Of a stretch of 64,000 nt of DNA, positions 8,492 through 17,222 are shown one piece after another (within the stretch, counting starts at the first letter, position 1; each line of letters opens with the position of its first letter). The stretch covers positions 1,798,001-1,862,000 of the forward strand of contig NZ_VOQS01000003.1 in the NCBI RefSeq assembly GCF_007995085.1, written 5' to 3'. This DNA comes from Paraburkholderia azotifigens. GTDB lineage: Bacteria; Pseudomonadota; Gammaproteobacteria; Burkholderiales; Burkholderiaceae. The translations under genes and the position numbers were made by a program. The notes beneath the pieces are model-generated. The model was not told where the DNA came from and did no database searches. It worked only from the letters and a program-made list of their open reading frames with translations.

Positions 8492-10030
8492 GACTTCTCC
8501 CTGATGCATGGTGCAGGATCTCCTCCTGGCTGGTCTGGCGGGTCTCGAGGACTGCGGTGATACGTCCTTCGTGAAAGACGGCAATGCGATCCGTCATGCC
8601 AAGCAACTCGGGCAGTTCGGAACTGATCAGGACGACGCCGACACCGTCTGACGCAAGCCGGTCCATCAGGCCATAAATCGCGTATTTCGCGCCGACATCG
8701 ATGCCCCGGGTCGGTTCGTCAAAGAACAGGATGCGCGAGCCGCGGTATAACCATTTGCTGATCACGATCTTCTGCTGGTTTCCGCCGGAGAGATTCTTCG
8801 CAATCTGCCGGACGGTAGGCGTGCGGATACCAAGCTCCCGCACATAGCGCCCGGCGACCGCCGCTTCCTCGGAGAAACGCAGAAAGCCGCGCGAGGAGAT
8901 GGCCCCACATTGGCGAGCGTGATGTTTGCCGAAACCGGCATGGAGAGCGCGAGGCCATCCTTCTTGCGGTCTTCGGACAGGTAGGCGATCCCGTGGCGGA
9001 TCGCTTCGCGTGGGGAGCCGATCGACACAGGTGTGTCGCCTAGCAGGATCGAACCGGAGTCGGGCCGCTCGGCGCCGAAGATCGCGCGCGCGACTTCGGT
9101 ACGACCTGCGCCCATCAGGCCTGCGAAGCCAAGAATTTCGCCCTTGCGCAGTTCGAACGAAAGAGGGCCGAACGTGCCTGTACGTTGCAGATCGCGCACG
9201 CGTAGCAGGATCTCGTCGGTAGGCGTGGACTGGCGCGGCGGATAGGCGTCGTCGAGTGGGCGTCCCACCATGCGAGCCACGATCTCGTTGACGCTTGTCG
9301 ATGCGAAATGGCTTGTCGCAATGTGTCGTCCATCGCGCAGCACCGTGACGCGGTCCACGATTTCAGCCATCTCGTCCAGTCGGTGCGAGATATAAAGAAT
9401 CGCCACTCCGTCGGCGCGTAGTTCCCTGATGATCCGGAACAGGTGGACCGTTTCCGATTCGGTCAGCGAGGACGTGGGCTCGTCCATGATCAGCACGCGC
9501 GCATCCAGCGAGAGCGCCTTCGCAATCTCTACCATCTGCTGCTGCGCGATCGAGAGTGCGCCGACCAGTGTCCCCGGCGTCACGTTCAGCCCGATGCGTT
9601 GCAGACAATGCCGTGCATTGGCGTTAAGCGTGCGGTAGTCAACGAACGGTCCGCGTTTGGGTTCACGCGCAAGGTAGATGTTTTCCGCGACGGACAGATG
9701 CGGAACAAGATTCAACTCCTGATGGATGATCGCGATGCCGGCCGCCTGCGCCTCAGACGTCGAAGAAAACTGTACTGGCGTGCCTCGGTAGTACAGGGTG
9801 CCTTCATCCGCACGGTACTGACCGCTGATGATCTTCATCAGCGTGGATTTTCCGGCGCCGTTCTCTCCACAGATGGCATGAACTTCCCCCGCGCGTAGAT
9901 CGAGATCAATGCCGTCGAGCGCAACGACGCCGGGGAAGCGCTTGCCCACACCCCGGAGTCGCAATACTTCTTCCTCCGCAGGCGGGTCGAATGAAACAGG
10001 AGTTCCGCAATGCGACGTCTCACCTATCAA
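8484..10030 (-). pseudogene. Sugar ABC transporter ATPase (RbsA-like), interrupted by a 1-base frameshift
   Basis: Two-domain sugar ABC ATPase of about 515 residues when the frames are joined. The first domain has Walker A CGENGAGKST, signature LSIAQQQ and Walker B VLIMDEPTSS; the second has the degenerate Walker A FAGLMGAGRTE, then NLSGGNQQK and ILFFDEPTRGIDVG, as in RbsA/MglA/AraG. The frame breaks at about 8902-8906: after TLANVG the protein needs one more base to read AISSRGFLRFSEEA. One C is missing from a CCCC run on the plus strand. The upstream part ends 124 bases later at 8762 and lacks the second signature and Walker B. TTG at 10030 is the likely start because GGAGGCGAGA precedes it. 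A sequencing or assembly error is possible. Confidence 0.85.
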
Positions 10031-10087
10031 TCTCGCCTCCAGATCGTTAAGGGCGTCGGCGCTAGCCGATGCCCGCAAGCGGGAAAA

Positions 10088-10145
10088 TTGGCCTGTCCAA
10101 TTGGTAGCGAATTAAAGCCCGGAAGCGCGTATTTGGTCAAGCCAA
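10088..10145. promoter_or_regulatory. Twin TTGG-N5-CCAA dyads, putative FadR-type operator
   Basis: Two dyads, TTGGCCTGTCCAA at 10088-10100 and TTGGTCAAGCCAA at 10133-10145, lie 45 bp apart in the region between the divergent sugar operon and the FadR-type regulator gene. TTGG/CCAA arms around a short core are typical of operators for GntR regulators of the FCD group. Assignment to the adjacent regulator is inference. Confidence 0.55.
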
Positions 10146-10287
10146 TATAGTTATTTGCGCACTGTTCTTGCCAATAAGGAATACCCTGGTAAGGCGCGCG
10201 GCCCACGCCAGCAAGCCTGAGCAGCCCGCGTGCTAGACTGCTGTCGCGGTCCGCTCATGCGGACGACCGACAGGAACGCGCGTAAAA

Positions 10288-10989
10288 ATGAAGCAAACTG
10301 AACCCAAGCGGCTTTACCAATCCGTTGCGATGCAGATTCTTGCGCTGATTCGTCAGGGAGGGATGTCGCCGGGAGCGCGTCTGCCACCGGAGCGGGAACT
10401 CGCGAATACGTTGGGCGTATCGCGACCTTCATTGCGGGAGGCGTTGATCGCGCTGGAGATCGGCGGGCAGGTCGAGATACGGATCGGCTCAGGCGTCTAT
10501 GTGAGCGAGCAGCCGGAGAGCGGCGAGAATGTCGTGCCGCCGCTTGGAGAAAGCCCTTCCGAACTGATGCAAGCCAGGGCGGCGATCGAAGGGACCGTGA
10601 TTGTGCTGGCCACCGGCAAGTTCTCGGCGGCCGCGCTCGACCGCCTGGCCCGCACCGTGGAGCGCATGAAAAAGTTGGCGGCGGCGGGGAAATCGCCCAT
10701 CGACGCTGACCGCCAGTTCCACATGCTGATTGCCGAAACCGCCGGCAACTCGGTTCTGAGCCGCTTCGTGGCGGAAATGTTCGACAGCCGGCACGATCCA
10801 ATTGCCGCGGCGATTCGTGGTCACTCGGAGAGCACGGTGACCTGGTCAGCCGCCGTACGGGAACACGAGGAAATTCTCAAGGCGTTACAGCTGGCCGATC
10901 CCATTGCGGCGCAAACGGCGATGCGGGCGCACCTGAAGGCATCGGAGGACCGCTGGATCGCCGGGGCCCTGCAGCAGGGCCCAAATTGA
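10288..10989 (+). CDS. GntR-family regulator, FadR/FCD subgroup
   Basis: A 233-residue regulator. The winged helix-turn-helix spans about residues 8-75 with PPERELANTLGVSRPSLREALIAL (here split over about 32-55) and the wing GSGVYV (about 66-71). The remaining 150 residues form an FCD ligand domain with the metal-type residues DRQFHMLIAETAGN (about 136-149). FCD regulators usually repress sugar-acid or organic-acid operons and let go on binding the substrate. It is transcribed away from the sugar ABC/dehydrogenase operon, with paired TTGG-N5-CCAA dyads between them, so it is the likely regulator of that operon and of itself. Confidence 0.9.
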   Translation: MKQTEPKRLYQSVAMQILALIRQGGMSPGARLPPERELANTLGVSRPSLREALIALEIGGQVEIRIGSGVYVSEQPESGENVVPPLGESPSELMQARAAIEGTVIVLATGKFSAAALDRLARTVERMKKLAAAGKSPIDADRQFHMLIAETAGNSVLSRFVAEMFDSRHDPIAAAIRGHSESTVTWSAAVREHEEILKALQLADPIAAQTAMRAHLKASEDRWIAGALQQGPN

Positions 10990-11003
10990 TTATCCGATGG
11001 CTC

Positions 11004-11023
11004 GGCCTTTCGCAAAAAAGGCC
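11004..11023. terminator. Hairpin between convergent genes, possible terminator
   Basis: GGCCTTT at 11004-11010 pairs with AAAGGCC at 11017-11023 across a 6-base loop, just after the regulator stop and facing the end of the MFS gene. There is no clear T-run on either side, so factor-independent termination is doubtful. Confidence 0.35.
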
Positions 11024-11153
11024 CGGGCAGGCGGCCGATTCGCTGGTGTGCCCGCAACGTCCAGGAAAGCGAACGGCGCATTGACTGAGTGGAGGACCGG
11101 TTGCTCCGCTTCAACGCCGGCCTGCCCGTCCTCAACCGTTCGTCGCAAGCTGC

Positions 11154-12458
11154 TTACTGACGCGCGGCAACCTGCACGCGCTCGCCTGGGCGGCTTCGCG
11201 CCGACGCGATCGACATGCCCAGGCCAAGCAGCGTCAGGCAAACGACGGGCACCAGCATCGGGGCGCTCGCGTTGCCTGCGACCTTTCCGATGTAAGGCAT
11301 CAGGTTCTGCGCAAAGAAGCCGCCAAGATTGCCGATCGAATTGATCGCCGCGATGCTCGCTGCAGCACGGGCGCCTGTGAAGTATCGCGGGGGCAGCGAC
11401 CAGAAGCACGGATAGAGCAGCGGAATGCATGCGCCGCCCAGCACGAGCGCGGCAAATTGCAGGGGCAACCCCGGCAGCACGAGACTGAGCGCGAAGCCGA
11501 TCACGCCGACGCCTGCCACCATCGCCATCGCCTTGAGTACCACGCCCTCGCGTTTCAGCTTCGCGGGCAGCCACAGCAGAAGCAGCGCCGAGAGCATCCA
11601 CGGAATCATGTTGAGCAGCCCGTTGAGCGACGAATGCGAGACGCCGCCACTTTTCAGCAGCGTCGGCAACCAGTACGTCACGCCGTAGAGCGAGGTGGAC
11701 ATCAGCATGTAGCCGCATGCGAACATCAACACGCGTTTATCGACGAGCGCGCGCCACGGATGCCCGGCGTCCGCTTGTGCCGGCGCCTCGCGCCGCAGCG
11801 CCGCGATCATCAGGGTTTTCTCTTCGTTCGACAGGAACGGGGCGCGTTCGACAGACTCAGGCAGAAAGCGCAACGCAACGAGTGCAACGAGGACGGCAGG
11901 CATCCCCGTTGCCACGAACACCCATTGCCAGCCGGCGAGACCAAGATTGCCGTCCAGCGACAACAGCAGGCCGCCCGCGAGTGAGCCGAGCATGTTGGCG
12001 AGCGCACTGCCGAGGGTGAAGAAGCCGAGCATGCGCGTGCGATGACTCTGCGGAAACCAGAGCGTCAGATAGAAGATCACGCCCGGATAGAAGCCCGCTT
12101 CGGCGACACCCAGTGCGAACCGGAACACATAGAAGAGTCCCGTTGAATGCGTGAATGCCATCGCCACGGTAATGGCGCCCCAGGTCGCCATGATGCGCGC
12201 GAGCCACAGGCGCGCGCCGAAACGATGGAGCGCAAGCGTGCTCGGTACCTCGAACAGCAGGTAGCCGATAAAAAAGAGCGACGCGCCCAGGCCATATGAC
12301 GCTTCCGACATCCCCAGCGCATGCACCATCTGCAGCTTGGCAAAGCCGACGTTCTGCCGGTCGATAAAGGCGATCAGGAACATCACGATCAAAAGCGGCA
12401 TGAGCTGCCAGGCGATCTTCTTCACGACAGCCTGCTCGGCAATCAGGGTTGGGCTCAC
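11154..12458 (-). CDS. MFS transporter, anion:cation symporter (ACS) type
   Basis: A 434-residue inner-membrane permease with 12 predicted segments in two groups of six. The start region IAWQLMPLLIVMFLIAFIDRQNVGFAKL (split across about residues 16-43) and WLARIMATWG resemble ACS-family tartrate, phthalate and galactarate permeases. GTG at 12458 is the preferred start because GGAG lies 7 bases upstream; TTG two codons earlier is possible. It is divergent from the GntR/UTRA regulator and has one copy of the 15-bp inverted repeat 18 bases before the start, so it is likely under that regulator. Substrate probably an organic or sugar acid; not determinable. Confidence 0.85.
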   Translation of the reverse strand: MSPTLIAEQAVVKKIAWQLMPLLIVMFLIAFIDRQNVGFAKLQMVHALGMSEASYGLGASLFFIGYLLFEVPSTLALHRFGARLWLARIMATWGAITVAMAFTHSTGLFYVFRFALGVAEAGFYPGVIFYLTLWFPQSHRTRMLGFFTLGSALANMLGSLAGGLLLSLDGNLGLAGWQWVFVATGMPAVLVALVALRFLPESVERAPFLSNEEKTLMIAALRREAPAQADAGHPWRALVDKRVLMFACGYMLMSTSLYGVTYWLPTLLKSGGVSHSSLNGLLNMIPWMLSALLLLWLPAKLKREGVVLKAMAMVAGVGVIGFALSLVLPGLPLQFAALVLGGACIPLLYPCFWSLPPRYFTGARAAASIAAINSIGNLGGFFAQNLMPYIGKVAGNASAPMLVPVVCLTLLGLGMSIASARSRPGERVQVAARQ

Positions 12459-12475
12459 AATCAATCTCCGTTCAA

Positions 12476-12490
12476 AAATTCATATATATG
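12476..12490. promoter_or_regulatory. Left copy of 15-bp inverted repeat, putative GntR operator
   Basis: AAATTCATATATATG, an exact reverse complement of the sequence at 12596-12610. It contains the palindrome CATATATATG and lies just upstream of the leftward MFS gene. AT-rich dyads of this size are common operators of HutC-type GntR proteins. Confidence 0.55.
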
Positions 12491-12595
12491 TTTAGTTGAA
12501 TCTGCTTTCGCGGCAATGAGTACAAACCCGTTTGCCCCTAAAAAAAGACAATGTACGGGTTACTACTAATCTGTCATCCGCTTGGATTATGAAAT

Positions 12596-12610
12596 CATAT
12601 ATATGAATTT
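12596..12610. promoter_or_regulatory. Right copy of 15-bp inverted repeat, putative GntR operator
   Basis: CATATATATGAATTT, the exact reverse complement of 12476-12490, centred 120 bp away. It ends 13 bases before the chosen regulator start and would overlap the ribosome binding region, a position suited to autorepression. Confidence 0.55.
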
Positions 12611-12623
12611 GATGGAGACTCAC

Positions 12624-13346
12624 ATGCCTGCCGATGAGCGGTTGCCCCGTTACCAGCGTCTGCGCGACGAAATGGTCGCCCTGATTGCCGCCCGCCACTG
12701 GAAGCCTGGCGAAGCGATTCCCACCGAGCAGGCGCTTGCCAAAAGCTACGACGTGGCGGTCGGGACGGTTCGCAAGGCCGTCGATCTGCTCGTCGCGGAA
12801 GGCCTGCTGGAGCGCTTCCAGGGCAGAGGGACGTTCGTGCGCCGCGCGAGCTTCGACAGTTCCCTGTTTCGCTTCTTCCGCTTCCAGACCCGGCAAGGCG
12901 AACGGCGCATTCCAGAGAGCCGCATCTTGCGCCGCGAGGTCGTCGACGCGCCGTCGGCAGTTGCCGCGACCCTGCAGATTTCGAGTAGCGCACGCGTGAT
13001 CCAGATGACGCGGCTGCGGCTGATCGACGGCGTGCCCATGCTCGCTGAAGAAATCTGGCTGCCCTACGTACGTTTTGCCGCGTTCGCGCAGATGGATCTG
13101 AATGAAGTCGGCGACCTGCTGTACCCCGTGTACGAGGCGCAGTGCAATCAGGTCGTGGCGTCCGCCACGGAAACACTGACCGTCGAAGCCATTGGCCCAC
13201 TGCATGCACGGCTGTTACGCATCGAACCGGGTACGCCCGCTGTCGTGATCGAGCGTCTTGCGTACGGCTACGACAGGCAGCCGCTCGAGTGGCGCCGCTC
13301 ACGCGGGCCCGCCAGCGAATTCATCTATCAGGCCGAGATCCGCTAG
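12624..13346 (+). CDS. GntR-family regulator, HutC/UTRA subgroup
   Basis: A 240-residue regulator. Winged HTH at about residues 5-75 (IPTEQALAKSYDVAVGTVRK about 35-54, wing GRGTFV about 72-77) followed by a UTRA ligand domain (about 95-235) with the usual FxExWLP-type segment (LAEEIWLP about 142-149) and the late PAVVIERLAYG. The start at 12624 has GGAG six bases upstream; an upstream TTG in frame has no site. It lies between two MFS genes and is followed 60 bp later by the rightward MFS. The 15-bp inverted repeats on both sides of the intergenic region suggest that it controls both directions. The effector is probably a sugar or carboxylate. Confidence 0.9.
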   Translation: MPADERLPRYQRLRDEMVALIAARHWKPGEAIPTEQALAKSYDVAVGTVRKAVDLLVAEGLLERFQGRGTFVRRASFDSSLFRFFRFQTRQGERRIPESRILRREVVDAPSAVAATLQISSSARVIQMTRLRLIDGVPMLAEEIWLPYVRFAAFAQMDLNEVGDLLYPVYEAQCNQVVASATETLTVEAIGPLHARLLRIEPGTPAVVIERLAYGYDRQPLEWRRSRGPASEFIYQAEIR

Positions 13347-13406
13347 CGGTCGCGCGCCCACACAAACAAGTTGTTCCCACGCAGGAACGACGAATAGGAG
13401 ACAACG

Positions 13407-14702
13407 ATGTTCAAGTGGTTCAGCCAGATCTCAGGCAATGAACGCCGGACGTTCTGGGCGTGCTTCGGCGGTTGGGCGCTTGACTCGCTCGATGTGCAGA
13501 TGTTCAGCCTCGTGATTCCGGCGATCATCGCCGAATGGTCGATCAGCCGCACGCAAGCGGGGCTCGTGAGCGGTGTCACGCTGGTGGCGTCGGCGCTCGG
13601 GGGCTGGATCGCGGGAATGATGTCGGACCGGCTGGGGCGCGTGAAGACGCTGCAATGGACGGTCGCGTTTTTTTCCGTGTTCACGTTCCTGTGCGCGTTC
13701 GCGCAGAACTATCCGCAGTTTCTCGTGTTGAAAACGCTGCAGGGCTTTGGCTTCGGCGGAGAATGGGCGGCGGGCGCCGTGCTGATGGCCGAGACGATCC
13801 GCAACGAGCATCGCGGCAAGGCGCTGGGCACCGTGCAGAGTGCGTGGGCCGTCGGCTGGGGCGCAGCAGTGCTGCTCTATGCGTTGATGTTCTCGCTGCT
13901 GCCTGCGGATACCGCGTGGCGCGTGATGTTCGGGGTTGGCATCGTTCCCGCGCTGCTGATTCTGTACGTTCGACGCGGCGTGCAGGAGCCCGCCGCACCG
14001 GCCCACACAACGCGCGATGCGCAGGCGCGACAGCAACAGCAGGCGCCTGGCCTGGTCGTCGGCATCTTTTCTCCGCAAGTGCTGCGCATGACGCTGATCG
14101 GCGCACTGCTCGGCGTTGGCGCGCATGGCGGCTACTACGCGCTGATGACCTGGCTGCCGACATTTCTGAAAAGCGAGCGTCATCTGTCGGTCTTAAGTAC
14201 GGGCGGCTACCTCGCCGTCGTGATCGTCGCGTTCTTTTGCGGATGCCTCGTGAGTGCGCAGCTGCTGGATCGCATCGGACGCCGCAAGACCATACTCACG
14301 TTTGCGATCTGCTGCGTGATAACGGTGACCGCCTATCTGTTTCTGCCGCTCGGCAATACCGCGATGCTGTTCTTCGGATTTCCACTGGGCTTCTTTGCGG
14401 CGGGCATTCCGGCAAGCATGGGCGCGCTGTTCAATGAGCTGTATCCGCGCGGGATGCGTGGCACGGGTGTCGGGTTTTGCTACAACTTCGGTCGTGTCGT
14501 GTCGGCGGGATTTCCGGTGCTCGTCGGGCACATGTCCGCGAATATGTCGCTTGGGACGGCGATCGGCATCGATGCTGGACTCGCCTACGCCATTGTCGTG
14601 CTGTCCGTGCTGATGCTGCCGGAGACGCGCGGCCGTGCCCTGGGCGAAGCCACGCTTGAGCCGGAACACACAAGCGCGCTTTCTCATGCGCAGAGGCATT
14701 AA
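13407..14702 (+). CDS. MFS transporter, aromatic acid/sugar-acid H+ symporter type
   Basis: A 431-residue permease with 12 hydrophobic segments. GGWALDSLDVQMFSLVIPAI (about residues 21-40) has the TM1 Asp pattern of the AAHS/sialate-porter branch; motif A appears as GMMSDRLGRVK (about 71-81) and its repeat in the second half as QLLDRIGRRK (about 284-293). AGGAG lies upstream of the ATG. It is followed 51 bp later by an amidohydrolase gene, so the substrate may be the compound that the hydrolase opens (a lactone or an aromatic derivative). Substrate unknown. Confidence 0.87.
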   Translation: MFKWFSQISGNERRTFWACFGGWALDSLDVQMFSLVIPAIIAEWSISRTQAGLVSGVTLVASALGGWIAGMMSDRLGRVKTLQWTVAFFSVFTFLCAFAQNYPQFLVLKTLQGFGFGGEWAAGAVLMAETIRNEHRGKALGTVQSAWAVGWGAAVLLYALMFSLLPADTAWRVMFGVGIVPALLILYVRRGVQEPAAPAHTTRDAQARQQQQAPGLVVGIFSPQVLRMTLIGALLGVGAHGGYYALMTWLPTFLKSERHLSVLSTGGYLAVVIVAFFCGCLVSAQLLDRIGRRKTILTFAICCVITVTAYLFLPLGNTAMLFFGFPLGFFAAGIPASMGALFNELYPRGMRGTGVGFCYNFGRVVSAGFPVLVGHMSANMSLGTAIGIDAGLAYAIVVLSVLMLPETRGRALGEATLEPEHTSALSHAQRH

Positions 14703-14753
14703 CGCGCGGGGCACCTGCCGTAACCGTGCAAGACTGGTGATGAAGGAACGTCC

Positions 14754-15629
14754 ATGATGGAGAAGTCGGGGATAGATGCGAGCCACCGGCAGGCTGTGCA
14801 TCGTCCTGCCCACATTGCATCTGTCGATACCCATGCTCATGTATTCGAGCGCGGCCTGCCGCTCGCGCAAAAGCGCCGCTATGTGCCCGACTACGACGCC
14901 ACGCTCGATGCCTACCTTGCTCAACTGGATACGCACGGCATATCGCACGGCGTGCTTGTACAGCCCAGCTTTCTCGGCACCGATTGCAGCTATATGCTCG
15001 ATGCGTTGCGTCGCGCGCCGGAGCGGCTACGCGGTGTCGCGGTGATCGAGCGTAATTGTCCGATCGACACGTTGACGGAGATGGCGAATGCAGGCGTTGC
15101 CGGGATTCGGCTGAACCTGATCGGACACGCCGATCAGCCGCTCGACAGATGGGTGAGCGCGCAAACGCTCGCACATGTCCGCGATCTGAAATGGCATGTC
15201 GAAGTGCATGCGGAAGCTGCGCGGCTGCAGCGCATCGTCGAGCCGCTTCTGGACGCTGGCATGAATGTCGTCGTCGATCACTTCGGCAGGCCCGATCCCG
15301 ATATCGGCGTACGCGACGCGGGCTTTCGCCGTCTTCTTGAACTGGCTGACACGCAGCGTGTGTGGGTGAAGGTCTCCGCGGCGTACCGGAACGGGCGGCA
15401 GCTTTGCCCGGATGATCATGACGTGCATGAGGCATTTCATCTTCTGAAAGCGGCGTTTGGCGTGCATCGCCTGATGTGGGGCAGCGACTGGCCGCATACG
15501 CAGTTCGAAGCGGACGAGGATTTTGCCCACGCGCTCGAACTTCTGTGCGGCTTGCTGCCGGTTGAAGAAGAGCGCAGGGTAGTCCTGGCGGAGTCGGCTG
15601 CCAGACTGTATATGTTCGACGTTGCGTGA
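14754..15629 (+). CDS. Amidohydrolase family 2 protein, putative lactonase
   Basis: A 291-residue TIM-barrel metal hydrolase of the amidohydrolase_2 group. It has VDTHAHVF (about residues 24-31, first metal motif HxH), WHVEVHAE (about 144-151), VVDHFGRP (about 173-180) and MWGSDWPH (about 240-247, last metal Asp). The family includes L-fuconolactonase, 4-sulfomuconolactone hydrolase and 2-pyrone-4,6-dicarboxylate lactonase, so ring opening of a lactone is the best guess. It sits in one operon with an MFS permease and overlaps the following AraC fragment by GTGA. It could supply the lactonase missing from the sugar operon 5 kb away, but this is speculation. Confidence 0.8.
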   Translation: MMEKSGIDASHRQAVHRPAHIASVDTHAHVFERGLPLAQKRRYVPDYDATLDAYLAQLDTHGISHGVLVQPSFLGTDCSYMLDALRRAPERLRGVAVIERNCPIDTLTEMANAGVAGIRLNLIGHADQPLDRWVSAQTLAHVRDLKWHVEVHAEAARLQRIVEPLLDAGMNVVVDHFGRPDPDIGVRDAGFRRLLELADTQRVWVKVSAAYRNGRQLCPDDHDVHEAFHLLKAAFGVHRLMWGSDWPHTQFEADEDFAHALELLCGLLPVEEERRVVLAESAARLYMFDVA

Positions 15630-15871
15630 TGCACATCGCGCATTGTGCAAGGGAAAGGCGCACGTTGACGCGAATGTTTCGCGACGTCACAGGCGAGTCC
15701 ATCGTCGACTATCGATCGCGGCAGCGTGTGCGCCACGCGTCGTTGCTGTTGCAATCACCCGGCATGACGGTCGTCACGGCGGCGGCAGCGGTCGGTCTTG
15801 ATTCGCCGTCCTGTCTCGCACGCCTGTTCCGGAAATGCGGACGGGCGCTACCGCGATCCTTCAAGGCGTGA
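15626..15871 (+). CDS. Stand-alone AraC-type helix-turn-helix domain (possibly a truncated regulator)
   Basis: An 81-residue protein made almost wholly of the AraC C-terminal DNA-binding region: RRTLTRMFRDVTGESIVDY (end of first HTH) through MTVVTAAAAVGLDSPSCLARLF (second HTH). It has no effector domain. AraC regulators are usually 250-330 residues, so this is either a broken remnant or a small stand-alone DNA-binding protein. Its GTG start overlaps the amidohydrolase stop (GTGA), which would couple translation. The first helices before RRTLTR seem to be partly missing, so a remnant is the more likely reading. Confidence 0.6.
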   Translation: MMHIAHCARERRTLTRMFRDVTGESIVDYRSRQRVRHASLLLQSPGMTVVTAAAAVGLDSPSCLARLFRKCGRALPRSFKA

Positions 15872-16094
15872 CCGTCAGAGCGCGACAAGGACACTAACAA
15901 GAACGAACGCTGGGCGTAACGCTCGATCGGTTGCGAAGAAGTTCGCGCGACGGGCTGTCAACTATTTAAGTTTCTGCCCGTCAAGGCGACACGAATGGGT
16001 TGGACGAAGTGTGCGCATGGCTATTCCGGGGGGATGTCAGAGTCCCCCTGCCGATGCGGTCGCGAGCCACGCGCACATGCTACGAAAGAGCGCT

Positions 16095-17222
16095 CTACAG
16101 AATACTGTCCAACGCCTTGGCGAGCCTGGCGACAGCGCCATCGATGTCATGCAGTTTGTCCAGGCCAAATAATCCGACCCGGAAGGTCTTGAAGTCTTCA
16201 GGCTCGTCGCACTGAAGGGGAACGCCGGGCGCGATCTGCAGGCCAGCGTCGGCGAATCTCTTGCCGGATCGTATGCCGTCATCGTCCGTGTAGCTGACCA
16301 CCACGCCCGGAGCCTGAAAACCTTCGCCCGCCACGCTTTTGAAACCTTTGTCACTCAAGAGTGAGCGAATGCGCTTGCCGAGCTCAAGCTGCTCCGCTCG
16401 CACTTTGTCGAAGCCATATGCCTCGGTTTCCTTCATGACGTCGCGCAGCGTCGCGAGGCCGTCCGTGGGCATCGTCGCGTGATACGCAAACCCGCCGTTC
16501 TCGTAGGCTTCCATGATCTGCAGCCATTTGCGGAGATCGCAAGCGAAACTGGTGCTGGTCGTTGCATCGATTCTTTCGCGGGCGAGCGGGCTGAGCATGA
16601 CCAGTGCGCAGCAAGGCGGCGCGCTCCATCCCTTTTGCGGTGCGCTGATCAGGACATCGACGCCGCTGGCCTGCATGTTCACCCAGACCGTGCCGGAGGC
16701 GATGCAATCCAGTACAAACATGCCGCCGACAGCATGAACAGCGTCGGACACCTCGCGCAGATAAGCATCAGGCAGCATCATCCCGGATGCGGTTTCGACA
16801 TGCGGCGCAAAGACCAGATCCGGCTTGTTCTTCCTGATCGCATCGACCACTTCTTCGATGGGAGGCGGTGCATAGGCTGCCTGCCTTCCTTGTTCGACGG
16901 GACGCGCCTTCAGCACGATCGATTCAGACGGGATGCCGCCCATGTCGAAAATCTGCGACCAGCGGAAACTGAACCACCCATTGCGGATGACCAGACACTT
17001 CTTGTTCGTCGCGAACTGCCGGGCGACGGCTTCCATGCCAAAAGTCCCGCTGCCCGGGACGACAACGGCCGACTTCGCGTTGTAGACCGTTTTCAGGGTG
17101 CCGGAAATATCGCGTACGACTCCTTGAAAGAGCTGCGACATATGATTGATTGATCGGTCGGTGTACACGACTGAATATTCGAGGAGTCCCTCGCGGTCGA
17201 CATGGGGAAGTAGACCTGGCAC
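16095..17222 (-). CDS. Class V aminotransferase, alanine-glyoxylate/serine-glyoxylate transaminase type
   Basis: A 375-residue PLP enzyme. The pocket includes GSGTFGMEAVARQ (about residues 57-69), VFAPHVETASG (about 136-146), VLDCIASG (about 169-176) and the PLP lysine in SAPQKGWSAPP (about 193-203). The N-terminal YTDRSINHM and overall length match the alanine-glyoxylate aminotransferase/PucG group rather than phosphonoacetaldehyde-forming PhnW. GTG at 17222 is taken as start, with GGAGG five bases upstream. It would move an amino group to glyoxylate or pyruvate in the cytoplasm. It is 178 bp downstream of the mechanosensitive channel gene, on the same strand but probably unrelated in function. 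Confidence 0.85.
   Translation of the reverse strand: MPGLLPHVDREGLLEYSVVYTDRSINHMSQLFQGVVRDISGTLKTVYNAKSAVVVPGSGTFGMEAVARQFATNKKCLVIRNGWFSFRWSQIFDMGGIPSESIVLKARPVEQGRQAAYAPPPIEEVVDAIRKNKPDLVFAPHVETASGMMLPDAYLREVSDAVHAVGGMFVLDCIASGTVWVNMQASGVDVLISAPQKGWSAPPCCALVMLSPLARERIDATTSTSFACDLRKWLQIMEAYENGGFAYHATMPTDGLATLRDVMKETEAYGFDKVRAEQLELGKRIRSLLSDKGFKSVAGEGFQAPGVVVSYTDDDGIRSGKRFADAGLQIAPGVPLQCDEPEDFKTFRVGLFGLDKLHDIDGAVARLAKALDSIL

Noticed and set aside
14431..15702. A 423-codon minus-strand open frame
   Set aside because: Antisense to the amidohydrolase and MFS genes; composition is a shadow of the real genes.
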